Both the position numbers and the translations under genes were made by a program. From NCBI RefSeq assembly GCF_008369195.1, contig NZ_VOBC01000001.1, positions 868,001-932,000 of the forward strand: DNA of 64,000 nucleotides, written 5' to 3'. Of the stretch, positions 28,507 to 37,452 are shown in pieces (positions within the stretch are counted from its first letter, which is position 1; each line of letters opens with the position of its first letter). Under the pieces are notes generated by a model. That model was not told where the DNA came from. It saw nothing but the letters and a program-made list of their open reading frames with translations, and ran no database searches. This DNA is from Sporosarcina sp. ANT_H38. Lineage in GTDB: Bacteria > Bacillota > Bacilli > Bacillales_A > Planococcaceae.

Positions 28507-29313
28507 ATGACAAGTAAAGCGATTTCAATTTATGCTAATCAATTCGATCTTTCGGGTGTTCTTCATCTTCCAGAGAGAGTGCATCATAGGAAGGTTCCGC
28601 TTATTGTTTTATTACATGGATTTGTCGGTAGCAAAGTCGGTGAGCATCGGTTATTTGTAAAAGCGGCACGGTATTTCACGGAAAAGGGATATGCAGTTTT
28701 TCGTTTTGATTTTAGTGGCTGCGGGGAAAGTAGCGGCGATTATGCAGATGTTACGGTAACGAAGCAACTAAATGAGGTTCAGGCGGTGCTAAATTATGTA
28801 TCGATGTTACCAGAAGTAGATGCCAACAATATTATATTAATCGGTCATAGTCTTGGGGGTGCTGTCGCTTCATTAACAGCGGCCAAAGATCGGCGAATCC
28901 ATAAACTTATTTTATGGTCGCCAGTCGGTAGACCATATGAAGACATTACCGGAATTTTAGGCGAGAGTGCTATGAAAACTGTGGCAACAAATGGGGTAGT
29001 TGATTATCATGGGTTTTATGTCAGTCAAGCATTTCTAACTGATCTGAAGAATCATCATCCTCTTGAAGCGATTTGTTCGTATCAAGGGGCGGCGCTGATT
29101 GTTCATGCACAAGAGGATGAGGCCGTTCCCAAAGAACATGCAGCCCGTTATTCTGAATCATTGCAACAAAGGTCAATTCCTGAAAGAGTCAGTACGCATT
29201 ATATTGAAGGTGCAGATCATACATTTTCAAGTTACACATTTGAAAATGTATTATTCACGGAATCTGCTGAATGGCTTGAAAGTTGTAATGAGTATCCCGA
29301 GGAAATAGCTTGA
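28507..29313 (+). CDS. Alpha/beta hydrolase
   Basis: The 268-residue cytosolic serine hydrolase has nucleophile motif GHSLGG near residue 118, an oxyanion-side LLHGFVGS near 35, an acid in AQEDEAVP and the catalytic His in GADHTF. The layout fits esterase or acyl-peptide hydrolase-like enzymes such as the YtmA/YhfR neighbourhood types, but the substrate is unknown. The frame opens at ATG 28498, which lies within the ribosome binding site GAAAGGATG; ATG 28507 is better spaced. Single gene with its own promoter and terminator. Confidence 0.87.
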   Translation: MTSKAISIYANQFDLSGVLHLPERVHHRKVPLIVLLHGFVGSKVGEHRLFVKAARYFTEKGYAVFRFDFSGCGESSGDYADVTVTKQLNEVQAVLNYVSMLPEVDANNIILIGHSLGGAVASLTAAKDRRIHKLILWSPVGRPYEDITGILGESAMKTVATNGVVDYHGFYVSQAFLTDLKNHHPLEAICSYQGAALIVHAQEDEAVPKEHAARYSESLQQRSIPERVSTHYIEGADHTFSSYTFENVLFTESAEWLESCNEYPEEIA

Positions 29314-29344
29314 AAGATTAAAACTGATTTTATGAGACACAAAG

Positions 29345-29379
29345 AAGTTGATTGGCCCAATAAAAGAGCCAATCAACTT
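29345..29379 (+). terminator. Terminator of the alpha/beta hydrolase gene
   Basis: Perfect 12-base stem aagttgattggc / gccaatcaactt followed by TTTTTAAATTTTTTTT. Confidence 0.9.
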
Positions 29380-29599
29380 TTTAAATTTTTTTTAAAAAAT
29401 AGCATCCCTTTTAAAGATTTCAGCCGTTTAAAATGCAAAAAACTAGATGATACAAACAGCACTTCTCTGAAAATTAGCTGTTATTACCGATAGTGAAATT
29501 GAAAATCATCCGAGTTCACGAAGGGGGCGTTGGAAAGTATATGGGAATGTGAACGATCTCTTAATGACCTCGGAGTTTTCGTTTACAGTCATTTTCCAT

Positions 29600-29680
29600 T
29601 CAATTCATGATATAGGTTGTGATTATCCCAAGAATGATCCCAATAATAATGATTGCCCCAAATAATAATACTCGCTTCAA
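29600..29680 (-). CDS. Possible 26-residue membrane peptide
   Basis: A minus-strand TTG preceded by GAAGGGATG opens a frame for a 26-residue, almost wholly hydrophobic peptide with MKRVLLFGAIIIIGI at its start and an Asn-terminated end. It is the only meaningful frame in the 590-base gap between the hydrolase and the cyclase. Size and composition fit a small membrane protein, but such frames also arise by chance. Confidence 0.3.
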   Translation of the reverse strand: MKRVLLFGAIIIIGIILGIITTYIMN

Positions 29681-29904
29681 GTCTACATCCCTTCATTTAG
29701 TTATTACTGGAAGTTTATTGATGAGGTCTGAAACATATTCGGTAAAAAATAGACAATCAATAAAGTTTTGGACATCTAGAAGGTGGAGCAATCTTTTTGT
29801 TAACCCTTATCAATTCGTTGGTGCGAATATTCCCATAGATGAATATATAACGAAAGTATAGTTTGTGTCAGTTGGGATGTGAAACACCCTATTCCTAGAA
29901 AGAC

Positions 29905-31779
29905 TTATCCTTGAAATTTCTTTTTATAATGAGTTAGTGCAAGCAAAGGAAAGATATATTGATAGCTATGGTAGTGAATGTAGAAATCACCCCCCATTCC
30001 TTGAACAACCGGATATGAGATAGTCCAATTGTCTATATTAGTGGCTACTTGTAAATAGGAGATTCCCGCATTTATTTCTGGTGTTGCCTTATCTGAAACC
30101 GCAATGAGTGCGTCAAGTGCCCATGCTGTTTGCGTTAAATTGCTGGATCCAAGAGGTACGTACTTAGAAGCAAGATCGCTTTTACAAGACTCTCCCCAGC
30201 CGCCGTCAGGATTTTGAATTCCTAGTAACCATTTTACGGATTTTTGGACAAATGGATTTTCCGGGCTTACACCTGATGCCATGAGACCGGTAATTGATGC
30301 CCATGTCCCGTAAATATAACAAATTCCCCAACGACCATACCAAGAACCATCTTTTTCTTGATTATGAACAAGCCAATTTATACCGCGTTTCATAAGTTCA
30401 TGTTCACTAGGTAAGTTCGTGTATCCACCCAAAAATTCAAGTGTTCGTCCCGTTAAATCGGCACTGCTTGGATCCGACAATAAAAATTTTCCGCCTTCAA
30501 TCGGGAGTAAGTTTAATAATTCATTATATACATTTTTTTCAAATGCTGGCCATCCGCCATCTCTATTTTGCATCGACATTATCCAGAGAATACCTTTGTC
30601 CCAAGCTTGATGAAAGCGGTGATCATTCTGGACAAGCTGCGAAATACTTCTTAGTGAAGCCGTAGAGTCATCTATATCAGGATTCATCGTGTTTACAGCT
30701 GAAAACCCCCATCCCCCTGGTAAGACATCAGGATTATGAATCGCCCAATCACCATATTTAGTCTGTTGCTGCTCTAATAAGTATTCGTTTGCCTTATTGA
30801 TTACTGAATCAGTCGTAGGAACTCCTGCTTTTTGAAGAGCATAGCTAATTAAGGACGTATTCCACACTGTTGCCGTTGTAAACTGCATATGGGTATGGCC
30901 GTGAATCGTGCATTGCATAGCTTTTAATCCTTTTACAGCCACTAAAATGCGTGGGTCACTGTTAGAATGACCAAGTGAGAGCAGGGCAAATATCATCAGG
31001 AACGTAGAACTGAAATAACTGTAAAGGGTTCCATCTGGCTCAATATGATCGAGCATATATTGTTTTGTTCGATTGATGGCTAAAGAATGGATGGTTTGAG
31101 AAAATCCTAGCAAACTTTTAAGGTCATGTTCAATCAACGAGAAAAACTCTTGAAATTCTTGTATATTGAGAAACTCATCTGTTGCCCCTGAAAGGGTAAG
31201 ATCAGATAGATTGGGACTTCTAGTTGATGTTTTGACATATTTTTTATTTGCCAAAATCATAATTGGAGCAAGATTAGCTCTTCCATATACGGAAATATCG
31301 TAGAAATTAATAGGAAAGTGAAGGGGCAAAAGGATAATTTCAACTGGTAATGGGAAATACGCGGGCCATGGATATTGACCAGTTATAGCTAACATGATTT
31401 TTGTGAGCATATGCGATTTCTCTAGACCACCATTTGCTAAAACAAACTTTTTTGCCGCAAGCAATCTGAAGTCATCTTTGTTTACATAGCCTGAATACAG
31501 CAGGGAGTAATAAGCTTCAACCGTGGCGGATATGTTCCCATCACCTTCATCATGAAAAAGTTTCCATGCGCCATTTGTTTCTTGCTTACTCAAAATTCTT
31601 GCGGTTAACTCACTAATTAAGTTTTCATCATTTATTTCCAGCGACCTTAACAAAATTATCATGTATGCATCGGTTGTAATACCCGATTCAAAGGGATAAT
31701 TCCATGAACCATTGGGTGTCTGATCATTTTTTAGCTGATTGACTAATTGGCTAATCAACTGCTCTGTACGATATGTCAA
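29905..31779 (-). CDS. sqhC: Squalene-hopene / sporulenol-type terpene cyclase
   Basis: The 624-residue terpene cyclase has several QW repeats (for example QTPNGSWN, QNRDGGWP, QEKDGSWYG, QNPDGGWG) and the protonating motif DIDD at residues 368-371. The length matches Bacillus SqhC (about 630), which cyclises tetraprenyl-curcumene to sporulenes in sporulating cells; related enzymes make hopene from squalene. The start TTG at 31779 is weak. AAGGAG lies 22 bases away, separated from it by two tandem copies of an 8-base unit (31783-31798). Single gene; a spore role is inferred from the family. Confidence 0.9.
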   Translation of the reverse strand: MTYRTEQLISQLVNQLKNDQTPNGSWNYPFESGITTDAYMIILLRSLEINDENLISELTARILSKQETNGAWKLFHDEGDGNISATVEAYYSLLYSGYVNKDDFRLLAAKKFVLANGGLEKSHMLTKIMLAITGQYPWPAYFPLPVEIILLPLHFPINFYDISVYGRANLAPIMILANKKYVKTSTRSPNLSDLTLSGATDEFLNIQEFQEFFSLIEHDLKSLLGFSQTIHSLAINRTKQYMLDHIEPDGTLYSYFSSTFLMIFALLSLGHSNSDPRILVAVKGLKAMQCTIHGHTHMQFTTATVWNTSLISYALQKAGVPTTDSVINKANEYLLEQQQTKYGDWAIHNPDVLPGGWGFSAVNTMNPDIDDSTASLRSISQLVQNDHRFHQAWDKGILWIMSMQNRDGGWPAFEKNVYNELLNLLPIEGGKFLLSDPSSADLTGRTLEFLGGYTNLPSEHELMKRGINWLVHNQEKDGSWYGRWGICYIYGTWASITGLMASGVSPENPFVQKSVKWLLGIQNPDGGWGESCKSDLASKYVPLGSSNLTQTAWALDALIAVSDKATPEINAGISYLQVATNIDNWTISYPVVQGMGGDFYIHYHSYQYIFPLLALTHYKKKFQG

Positions 31780-31934
31780 CGTCTCACCATCTCACCATCT
31801 CCTTAGTAAAGGTCATTCATATATATATATCCCCATTCATAATCCTATATGAAGAATGATTTCTAATAGTGAGGTGACCCATGATAAATTTATTGAGAAA
31901 AAGGGGGGGGAGAGGTGGATATTTCGAACAAAAT

Positions 31935-31968
31935 AAAAGAGCAAAGTCGAAATTGACTTTGCTCTTTT
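31935..31968. terminator. Terminator of the MFS exporter gene
   Basis: Perfect 14-bp stem aaaagagcaaagtc / gactttgctctttt. It lies past the stop of the minus-strand MFS gene at 32027, T-rich on both sides. Confidence 0.85.
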
Positions 31969-32026
31969 GCGTAAATTTTATCTTAAGAAGATTGTAATCA
32001 ATGTATGAAGCACAAATTTCTTGATT

Positions 32027-33247
32027 TCATTGTTTGATCGAGGCCTTAGAATCATGTGCATATCGAACAAATACGACAAAAAATAGTGCAGCGCTGAGCA
32101 AGCGTAAACCTGAGTTTATATACATTGCCGTTTCAACACCCAGTACATTTAACAAAAAAATACCGACTTGTGGAGCAATGAATGCGACGAATGCTAGTAA
32201 AACATTGTACGTCGTAATGCAATATGTCCGTGATTTTTCAGGTGATTGCTCTAGCAATAAATTAAACAACAGCAATACCACACCCGATAAGAAAAAGCCT
32301 GACATCGTTTGGACGAGTGTTAAATAATACAAGTTGGTCGACAATACCGTTAAGAACGGCGTCGTTGCCATACCTATTGCTGCCCAGACGAGGACAAGTA
32401 CGTTTGATTTCCGTTCTGCCCATTTTTTCCATAGCGGGAAAGTTAAAATTTGCATTAACATATTTCCTACGGAAAACATGCTGATCCAAAAAATTGTCGC
32501 CCCAACGATACGGACGTGATAAATATTAAATATTCCCCAAGCCATTTGCCAAGCGAAATTGAAAAAAAGTGCTCCAACTAGAAACCATACATAGCCGGAA
32601 TGTTGAAAAATTGACCAATCCATCAACTTCTTTTTCGTCAAAGGTCCTTCAATTTTTGCTGGTTCTTCTTCATGTTTCATCAAAAAAAATACTTCAACTA
32701 ATCCAAAACAAAATGCGATAGCGAATAACAGTTGATAGGCTAATACACTTTCAGAGATGTCTTTCATTAGAATACCAATCAGTAAGGTTGAAATAAGACC
32801 AACGATTGTCAAAAGACGGTTGCGATCACTAAAAAATGCACCCCGTCTCGAATTGCTAACCAAGCCACCAATAAGTGTCTGCCATCCTATGTTGGCGACT
32901 GTATTCGGCACGCTCATTAATGCAATAACTGCCAGAAATGACCAAGCTTGAAACGTGGTAGAGGGTATGTAAACGAGCATAATAATAAGGATAAACATCA
33001 AACGCGCGATTAACACAGACATTGCGACGAGTTTCTTTTGTGCGTGTGCTCGATTTAATAAAATTGCAGCGGGAATCGTCATAAGCAATGCCATTAGTGG
33101 AGGCAAGGAGCTAATTAGACCAACTTGATAATTCGATGCTCCTAAAATAGTAATCGCAAAAATCGGAAAGAAGTTATTCGAAAAGTTCAACGCAATAGTC
33201 GATGCCATTCCATGATAAATACTAACTTTTTCATTATATGTTCGCAT
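32027..33247 (-). CDS. MFS transporter
   Basis: The 406-residue protein has about 12 membrane helices, with a cytoplasmic loop of charged residues near the middle (KHEEEPAKIEGPLTKKKL), the usual split of MFS carriers. The start MRTYNEKVSIYHGMASTIALNFSNNF resembles a family of uncharacterised Bacillus MFS permeases. ATG at 33247 is preceded by GGAGATATT. The substrate is unknown; efflux is possible. Confidence 0.82.
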   Translation of the reverse strand: MRTYNEKVSIYHGMASTIALNFSNNFFPIFAITILGASNYQVGLISSLPPLMALLMTIPAAILLNRAHAQKKLVAMSVLIARLMFILIIMLVYIPSTTFQAWSFLAVIALMSVPNTVANIGWQTLIGGLVSNSRRGAFFSDRNRLLTIVGLISTLLIGILMKDISESVLAYQLLFAIAFCFGLVEVFFLMKHEEEPAKIEGPLTKKKLMDWSIFQHSGYVWFLVGALFFNFAWQMAWGIFNIYHVRIVGATIFWISMFSVGNMLMQILTFPLWKKWAERKSNVLVLVWAAIGMATTPFLTVLSTNLYYLTLVQTMSGFFLSGVVLLLFNLLLEQSPEKSRTYCITTYNVLLAFVAFIAPQVGIFLLNVLGVETAMYINSGLRLLSAALFFVVFVRYAHDSKASIKQ

Positions 33248-33912
33248 AATATCTCCATATTCTACTAAATTATAATTCTCACATTTTCATTATAAACCTG
33301 AATTAAAAGAAAACAAGAGCTTTGAGACACGGTTTTAAGTACGGTGTCGGTACTCATTCAAACGCGAAAGTTGAAAAATCATGTTAGTGCAAAATAGTAA
33401 TGCGTCTGTTGATTAACCAAAAATAACCAGAAATTAACTTGATCACCAGCTCGCCGACACTTGTATAGTTGCGCATTGGGATTGCTTGGATTGAATGACT
33501 TTTAGTACGAATACCGAAATATCAGGATGTGTAGGGATGCGACTTTGTCGCATCCCTACACAACAACTGCATTTTTCACTTGAACATTGTAGGAACCCAA
33601 CAGGCAACTATTCACAACAGGATTACTAAGGAGGATTGAATTACAATACCTCCTTAAGTCTGTCTTAATAGTTAGCCGAAAGCGGTCCGAAAATAGTCCA
33701 GTGAAAATGGGGGTTATCAAGCCCTTCTCACCAGTATTTTATGCAAATATATAGTTAATCAACAGAAGTGAGTTAAAATGATCGTTTTGTACCTGTCACC
33801 GTCTTTTCTTTGGGTCCTATATCGAATGCTAGTCGTATACAACTTAAAGTCTTGTCATATAATCAAAGAGGAGAAAAATGAGAGATTATTCTGGAATTGA
33901 GGAGGGATTTTA
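33248..33912. other. Intergenic with repeat B copy 2
   Basis: Holds the promoters of the divergent MFS and alanine symporter genes and the repeat at 33434-33563. No gene or riboswitch was recognised in the leader of the symporter gene. Confidence 0.4.
33434..33563 (+). repeat. Direct repeat B, copy 2, ending in a perfect 15-bp hairpin
   Basis: Aligns with 4268-4400 in the same orientation. The start TTAACTTGATC and the terminal 33-base hairpin (33529-33561) are identical, while the centre has diverged. Conservation of both hairpin arms suggests selection on the structure or recent spread. Confidence 0.8.
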
Positions 33913-35364
33913 GTGGAGGGCTTTGTAAATGGTCTGAATAGTATTTTGTGGAGTACGCCAGTCATTTATATTTTACTTGGGGTTGGTTTATTTTTTTCTA
34001 TATTGACTCGCTTTTTGCAGGTAAGGCATATTAAAGAAATGTTTACATTGATGTTTAAGGGGAAAAGCTCGGACGCAGGTATTTCGTCCTTCCAGGCGCT
34101 ATCAATTGCACTTTCCGGACGGGTTGGGACAGGGAATATCGCGGGTGTGGCAACGGCAATATTTTACGGAGGACCAGGAGCTGTCTTTTGGATGTGGGCA
34201 ATTGCTTTCATAGGTGCTTCAAGTGCCTTTGTTGAATCTACTCTAGCACAAATTTACAAAGTGAAACAAGATGGACAATATCGCGGCGGTCCAGCTTATT
34301 ATATTGAGAAAGGGATAGGTTGGAAGTGGTTTGGAACCCTATTCGCAATTGCAGCCCTGATTGCGATGGCGATCCTTATGCCGGGTGTCCAGTCCAATTC
34401 GATTGCTGTTGGGATGGATAACGCATTTAATATTCCTCAGTGGGGAACTGGACTTGTAATTGTAGGTATATTAGGTTTCATCATTTTAGGGGGAGTCAAA
34501 CGAATTGCGAATGTTGCACAGGTCATCGTGCCGTTCATGGCGTTAGGATACATGTTGGTCGCACTCATAATCATCGTAATGAATATCAATCTATTACCTG
34601 AAGTCTTCACTTTGATTTTTAAAAGTGCTTTTGCCATGGATTCCGCTTTTGGCGGCATTATCGGTATGGCGATTATGTGGGGCGTTAAGAGGGGAATATA
34701 TTCAAATGAAGCAGGGCAGGGGACTGGAGCTCATGCGGCAGCAGCGGCAGAGGTATCTCATCCTGTCAAACAAGGTTTGGTTCAGTCTTTTTCTGTCTAC
34801 ATTGATACATTGTTCGTCTGTTCAGCTACAGCATTCATGATCTTGTTTACTGGCATGTATAACACACAAGCAGAGGATGGCACATTTATCGTTAATAATA
34901 TTCCCGGTGTAGAACAGGGACCAGGCTATACACAGGCTGCTGTCGACAGTGCTCTTCCTGGTTTTGGAGCAGGCTTTGTAGCCATTGCGCTCTTTTTCTT
35001 CGCATTTACAACAATCATGGCTTACTATTATATCGCAGAAACGAACATTGCTTATTTAATACGAAAAAAGAACAAGAAAACAGCTATGCTGGTATTGAAA
35101 ATTGTCATTCTAATCACGTCTTTCTGGGGAACAATCAGAACAGCAGAGTTGGCATGGGGACTTGGAGATGTAGGTTTGGGTATTATGGTATGGCTGAATG
35201 TCATTGCAATCTTAATTCTGACCAAACCGGCACTACTTGCCTTGAAAGATTATGAAAGTCAGAAGAAGTTGGGGCTAGACCCTGTTTTTAATCCAAAAAA
35301 ACTAGGCATTAAAAATGCGGATTTTTGGGAAAAGGAATACGAGGATGATACTGATGTCCGTTAA
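33913..35364 (+). CDS. Alanine/glycine:cation symporter (AgcS family)
   Basis: The 483-residue membrane protein is of the AgcS family (Na+/H+-coupled alanine or glycine uptake, AlsT-like). The conserved segment SFQALSIALSGRVGTGNIAGVA near residue 57 and the NEAGQGTGAHAAAAA region near 267 are diagnostic. The start GTG at 33913 follows GAGGAGGGA. Single gene, terminator at 35518-35553. Confidence 0.92.
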   Translation: MEGFVNGLNSILWSTPVIYILLGVGLFFSILTRFLQVRHIKEMFTLMFKGKSSDAGISSFQALSIALSGRVGTGNIAGVATAIFYGGPGAVFWMWAIAFIGASSAFVESTLAQIYKVKQDGQYRGGPAYYIEKGIGWKWFGTLFAIAALIAMAILMPGVQSNSIAVGMDNAFNIPQWGTGLVIVGILGFIILGGVKRIANVAQVIVPFMALGYMLVALIIIVMNINLLPEVFTLIFKSAFAMDSAFGGIIGMAIMWGVKRGIYSNEAGQGTGAHAAAAAEVSHPVKQGLVQSFSVYIDTLFVCSATAFMILFTGMYNTQAEDGTFIVNNIPGVEQGPGYTQAAVDSALPGFGAGFVAIALFFFAFTTIMAYYYIAETNIAYLIRKKNKKTAMLVLKIVILITSFWGTIRTAELAWGLGDVGLGIMVWLNVIAILILTKPALLALKDYESQKKLGLDPVFNPKKLGIKNADFWEKEYEDDTDVR

Positions 35365-35517
35365 TGATACATGTGGAAATCTATTCGGAATTGGGCGTAG
35401 AGATTTCATTTCTTTTAGATAAAGACGAGACATTTAAATGAATATTAGACTAGAGGGATTTAACTAAGAACTTTACACGGGCTGGGTACTATTCAGACAA
35501 TACACTACAAGCTTATG

Positions 35518-35553
35518 AAGAAATCAACCATGTTTAAGAATGGTTGATTTCTT
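35518..35553 (+). terminator. Terminator of the alanine/glycine symporter gene
   Basis: Perfect 14-base stem aagaaatcaaccat / atggttgatttctt with T-run, about 150 bases after the stop. Confidence 0.8.
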
Positions 35554-35694
35554 TTGAGTTTATATTCAATTGAATCAATTTTGGTGTTGAATGAAATCAA
35601 GGGTAATAGATCAGGTGTGGTGTCATGAAGGATAATTATGTAGTGAAATCAATTTATCAGTTCATCTGGGTTTTGTTCTAAGAGAAAGGCAGAT

Positions 35695-36273
35695 GTGTTC
35701 ATTAAAGAGAGGAAAGTTACTGTGAACGGGCAACGTATAAAGGCAAAAGTAAACGATGTATACCTTATGTTCAACAAACCGCCGGGTGTAACATATACGG
35801 CAGCAAGCCATATTGAAGGTAATATTATTGATTTTGTCAATTACCCGGTACAGATTTTGCCTGTAGACTGGCTCGATAAACAATCTGAAGGGTTAATTCT
35901 TTTAACAAATGACGGTAGTCTAGTGGATGAGCTTTTACGGGAAGAAAGCAAACGTGAAAAAGATTATGTTGTAACGGTCGATAAAAAAACGATAGCGTTT
36001 ATAGAAGAAATGGCTTGCGGCGTGGAAATTAACAATCCTAGAAAAAAAGGAAATACAATAACGAAGCCATGTAGAGTTGTTCTACTTACTGATAATTGCT
36101 TTAATATCACTTTATCACAAGGTTTGAACCGGCAAATTAGGAGAATGTATAGACGTTTTCAATATACTGTTACTCGTCTGCAACGGGTGAGGATCAAAGA
36201 ACTCCCACTAGGTACATTAGCTTTTGGGCAATGGCGCAAATTATCTGGAGAAGAAATAGTTGGGGTGAAGTAA
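35695..36273 (+). CDS. RluF/RluB-type rRNA pseudouridine synthase with a damaged start
   Basis: The open frame codes 192 residues of an RsuA/RluF-type synthase: end of an S4 domain (FIKERKVTVNG), then the catalytic domain with MFNKPPGVT and the active-site Asp in DWLDKQSEGLILLTNDG. The S4 domain continues in the same frame upstream to 35647 (QFISSSGFCSKRKAD). There it meets TGA and TAG, and just before these lies an ATG (35638) with GAAGGA at seven bases. The natural gene therefore seems to start at 35638 with two stop codons at codons 2-3. The called GTG 35695 would give a protein lacking half of S4. Either recently inactivated or a local sequence error. Confidence 0.8.
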   Translation: MFIKERKVTVNGQRIKAKVNDVYLMFNKPPGVTYTAASHIEGNIIDFVNYPVQILPVDWLDKQSEGLILLTNDGSLVDELLREESKREKDYVVTVDKKTIAFIEEMACGVEINNPRKKGNTITKPCRVVLLTDNCFNITLSQGLNRQIRRMYRRFQYTVTRLQRVRIKELPLGTLAFGQWRKLSGEEIVGVK

Positions 36274-36387
36274 ATAAGATTAGAGAAGAAAGACAAAAAA
36301 CTTATGGGAGTGCATATACACCTTTTGGACATACTACAATTTGAACTGGAAAATTGATGAGATGTCTAAATGGAGGTGAAAGAAAAA

Positions 36388-36534
36388 ATGCCGAAAAATA
36401 AAAATGCCAATAACAATAATGATAAAGGAAAGAAAGCAACTAGTGTAACACCACAAGGGTATGGAGATACGGAATTTGCAGAAGAACCAAAAAGTAAATT
36501 AGAAGAAGCAGCAAAAAAGAAAAACACAAAATAG
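36388..36534 (+). CDS. sspL: Small acid-soluble spore protein L-like
   Basis: The 48-residue protein has the SspL pattern: a basic N-terminus, SVTPQG in the middle, and the C-terminal PKSKLEEAAKKKNTK (Bacillus SspL ends with a similar PK.ELEE.AKK.NTK). Minor SASPs of this type are made in the forespore. GGAGGTG lies nine bases before the ATG, and a terminator (36573-36601) follows. It is a standalone gene, as expected for a sigma-G gene. Confidence 0.8.
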   Translation: MPKNKNANNNNDKGKKATSVTPQGYGDTEFAEEPKSKLEEAAKKKNTK

Positions 36535-36572
36535 TGTTGAGGCACGCGAACATTGGTATAAGGCAATAGTAG

Positions 36573-36601
36573 AACCAGCCATTTCATGAACTTGGCTGGT
36601 T
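36573..36601 (+). terminator. Terminator of sspL
   Basis: Nine-base stem aaccagcca / tggctggtt followed by TTTTATTT. Confidence 0.85.
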
Positions 36602-36769
36602 TTTATTTAAAATTAATATGACTATCTTTAACGTTGGAATTTAAATTCGAATACAAAATTACGGAAAAATGTAGTAGTTAATTAATAGAGATGTGTGTAA
36701 TATCGTACCCAAGTGTAAGGATGATCATGAAATTCATAAAAATTTAAGGAGAATGGTGTTCCTTCTTGA

Positions 36770-37175
36770 ATCAATTTCATAACTACGTATTCAATGTGTA
36801 AAGACGAACACTCTTTAAGCGTATTATTATATTGTTCGCAAATGATTTGGCTACTCTCGTTGATTATAGTACGAGGCGTCAACTTGGCAACCGAAGTTCG
36901 CTGCGTCCTGCGGCAACAAGGAGGGATGGAGTGCAATCCTTCCTTGTTGCATGACTTACGATCCTGTATGCTCCAGGAACAGCAGGTGCTGAAGAGCATG
37001 GAATGAGCGGAGCGTTAGGAGCATTGGCTGTAATATTTCTGCAAAGGACGCAGAAATTATTACAAATCGAAACCTACGCTGTTCGATTGGCTGAAGCCGT
37101 GCCCGCGTAATGCGACCGCCTGAAGCAGAAATCAACCTTGTTCGGATTTTATAGTTTATACTCCTTTTATGAAAT
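36770..37175 (+). repeat. Dispersed GC-rich repeat, copy 3, diverged and enlarged
   Basis: The left part (gaatcaatttca...ctactctcgttgatta) and the right part (gctgaagccgtgcccgcg...gaagcagaaatcaac) match the ends of the repeat at 45784-46045. The middle is replaced by about 200 bases that form several further hairpins, such as acaaggaggga/tccttccttgt and gtaatatttctg/agaaattattac. Non-coding and strongly structured. It sits just upstream of the large helicase gene. Confidence 0.75.
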
Positions 37176-37452
37176 TGATTCACTTGAGAATACAAAAATA
37201 TATTCAAGTGCTTTTAGGTGCAATATGTATCTTTTCATTATAAGATTGAAAAACCTATGACTGATTGTCTCCAAATATGGAGCGATCAGTTTTTGATTGT
37301 CCGAATATAGGAGTAGATATACGTTCCTTTTAAATTAAGATAATTGTCAACCCTTATTAGTAATTGAACCAATTGATTGTTTGTATACATTTTTCTTCAA
37401 TACAGTGTCATACTTAAGAATAGACCCAATTTTGGAAAGGAAGGCATGCTTA

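Noticed and set aside
33564..33912. Glycine or other riboswitch before the alanine/glycine symporter gene
   Set aside because: No tandem aptamer-like conserved core or expression platform could be found in the leader.
36682..36999. Minus-strand 105-codon frame upstream of the helicase
   Set aside because: It overlaps the dispersed non-coding repeat and has no start signal.
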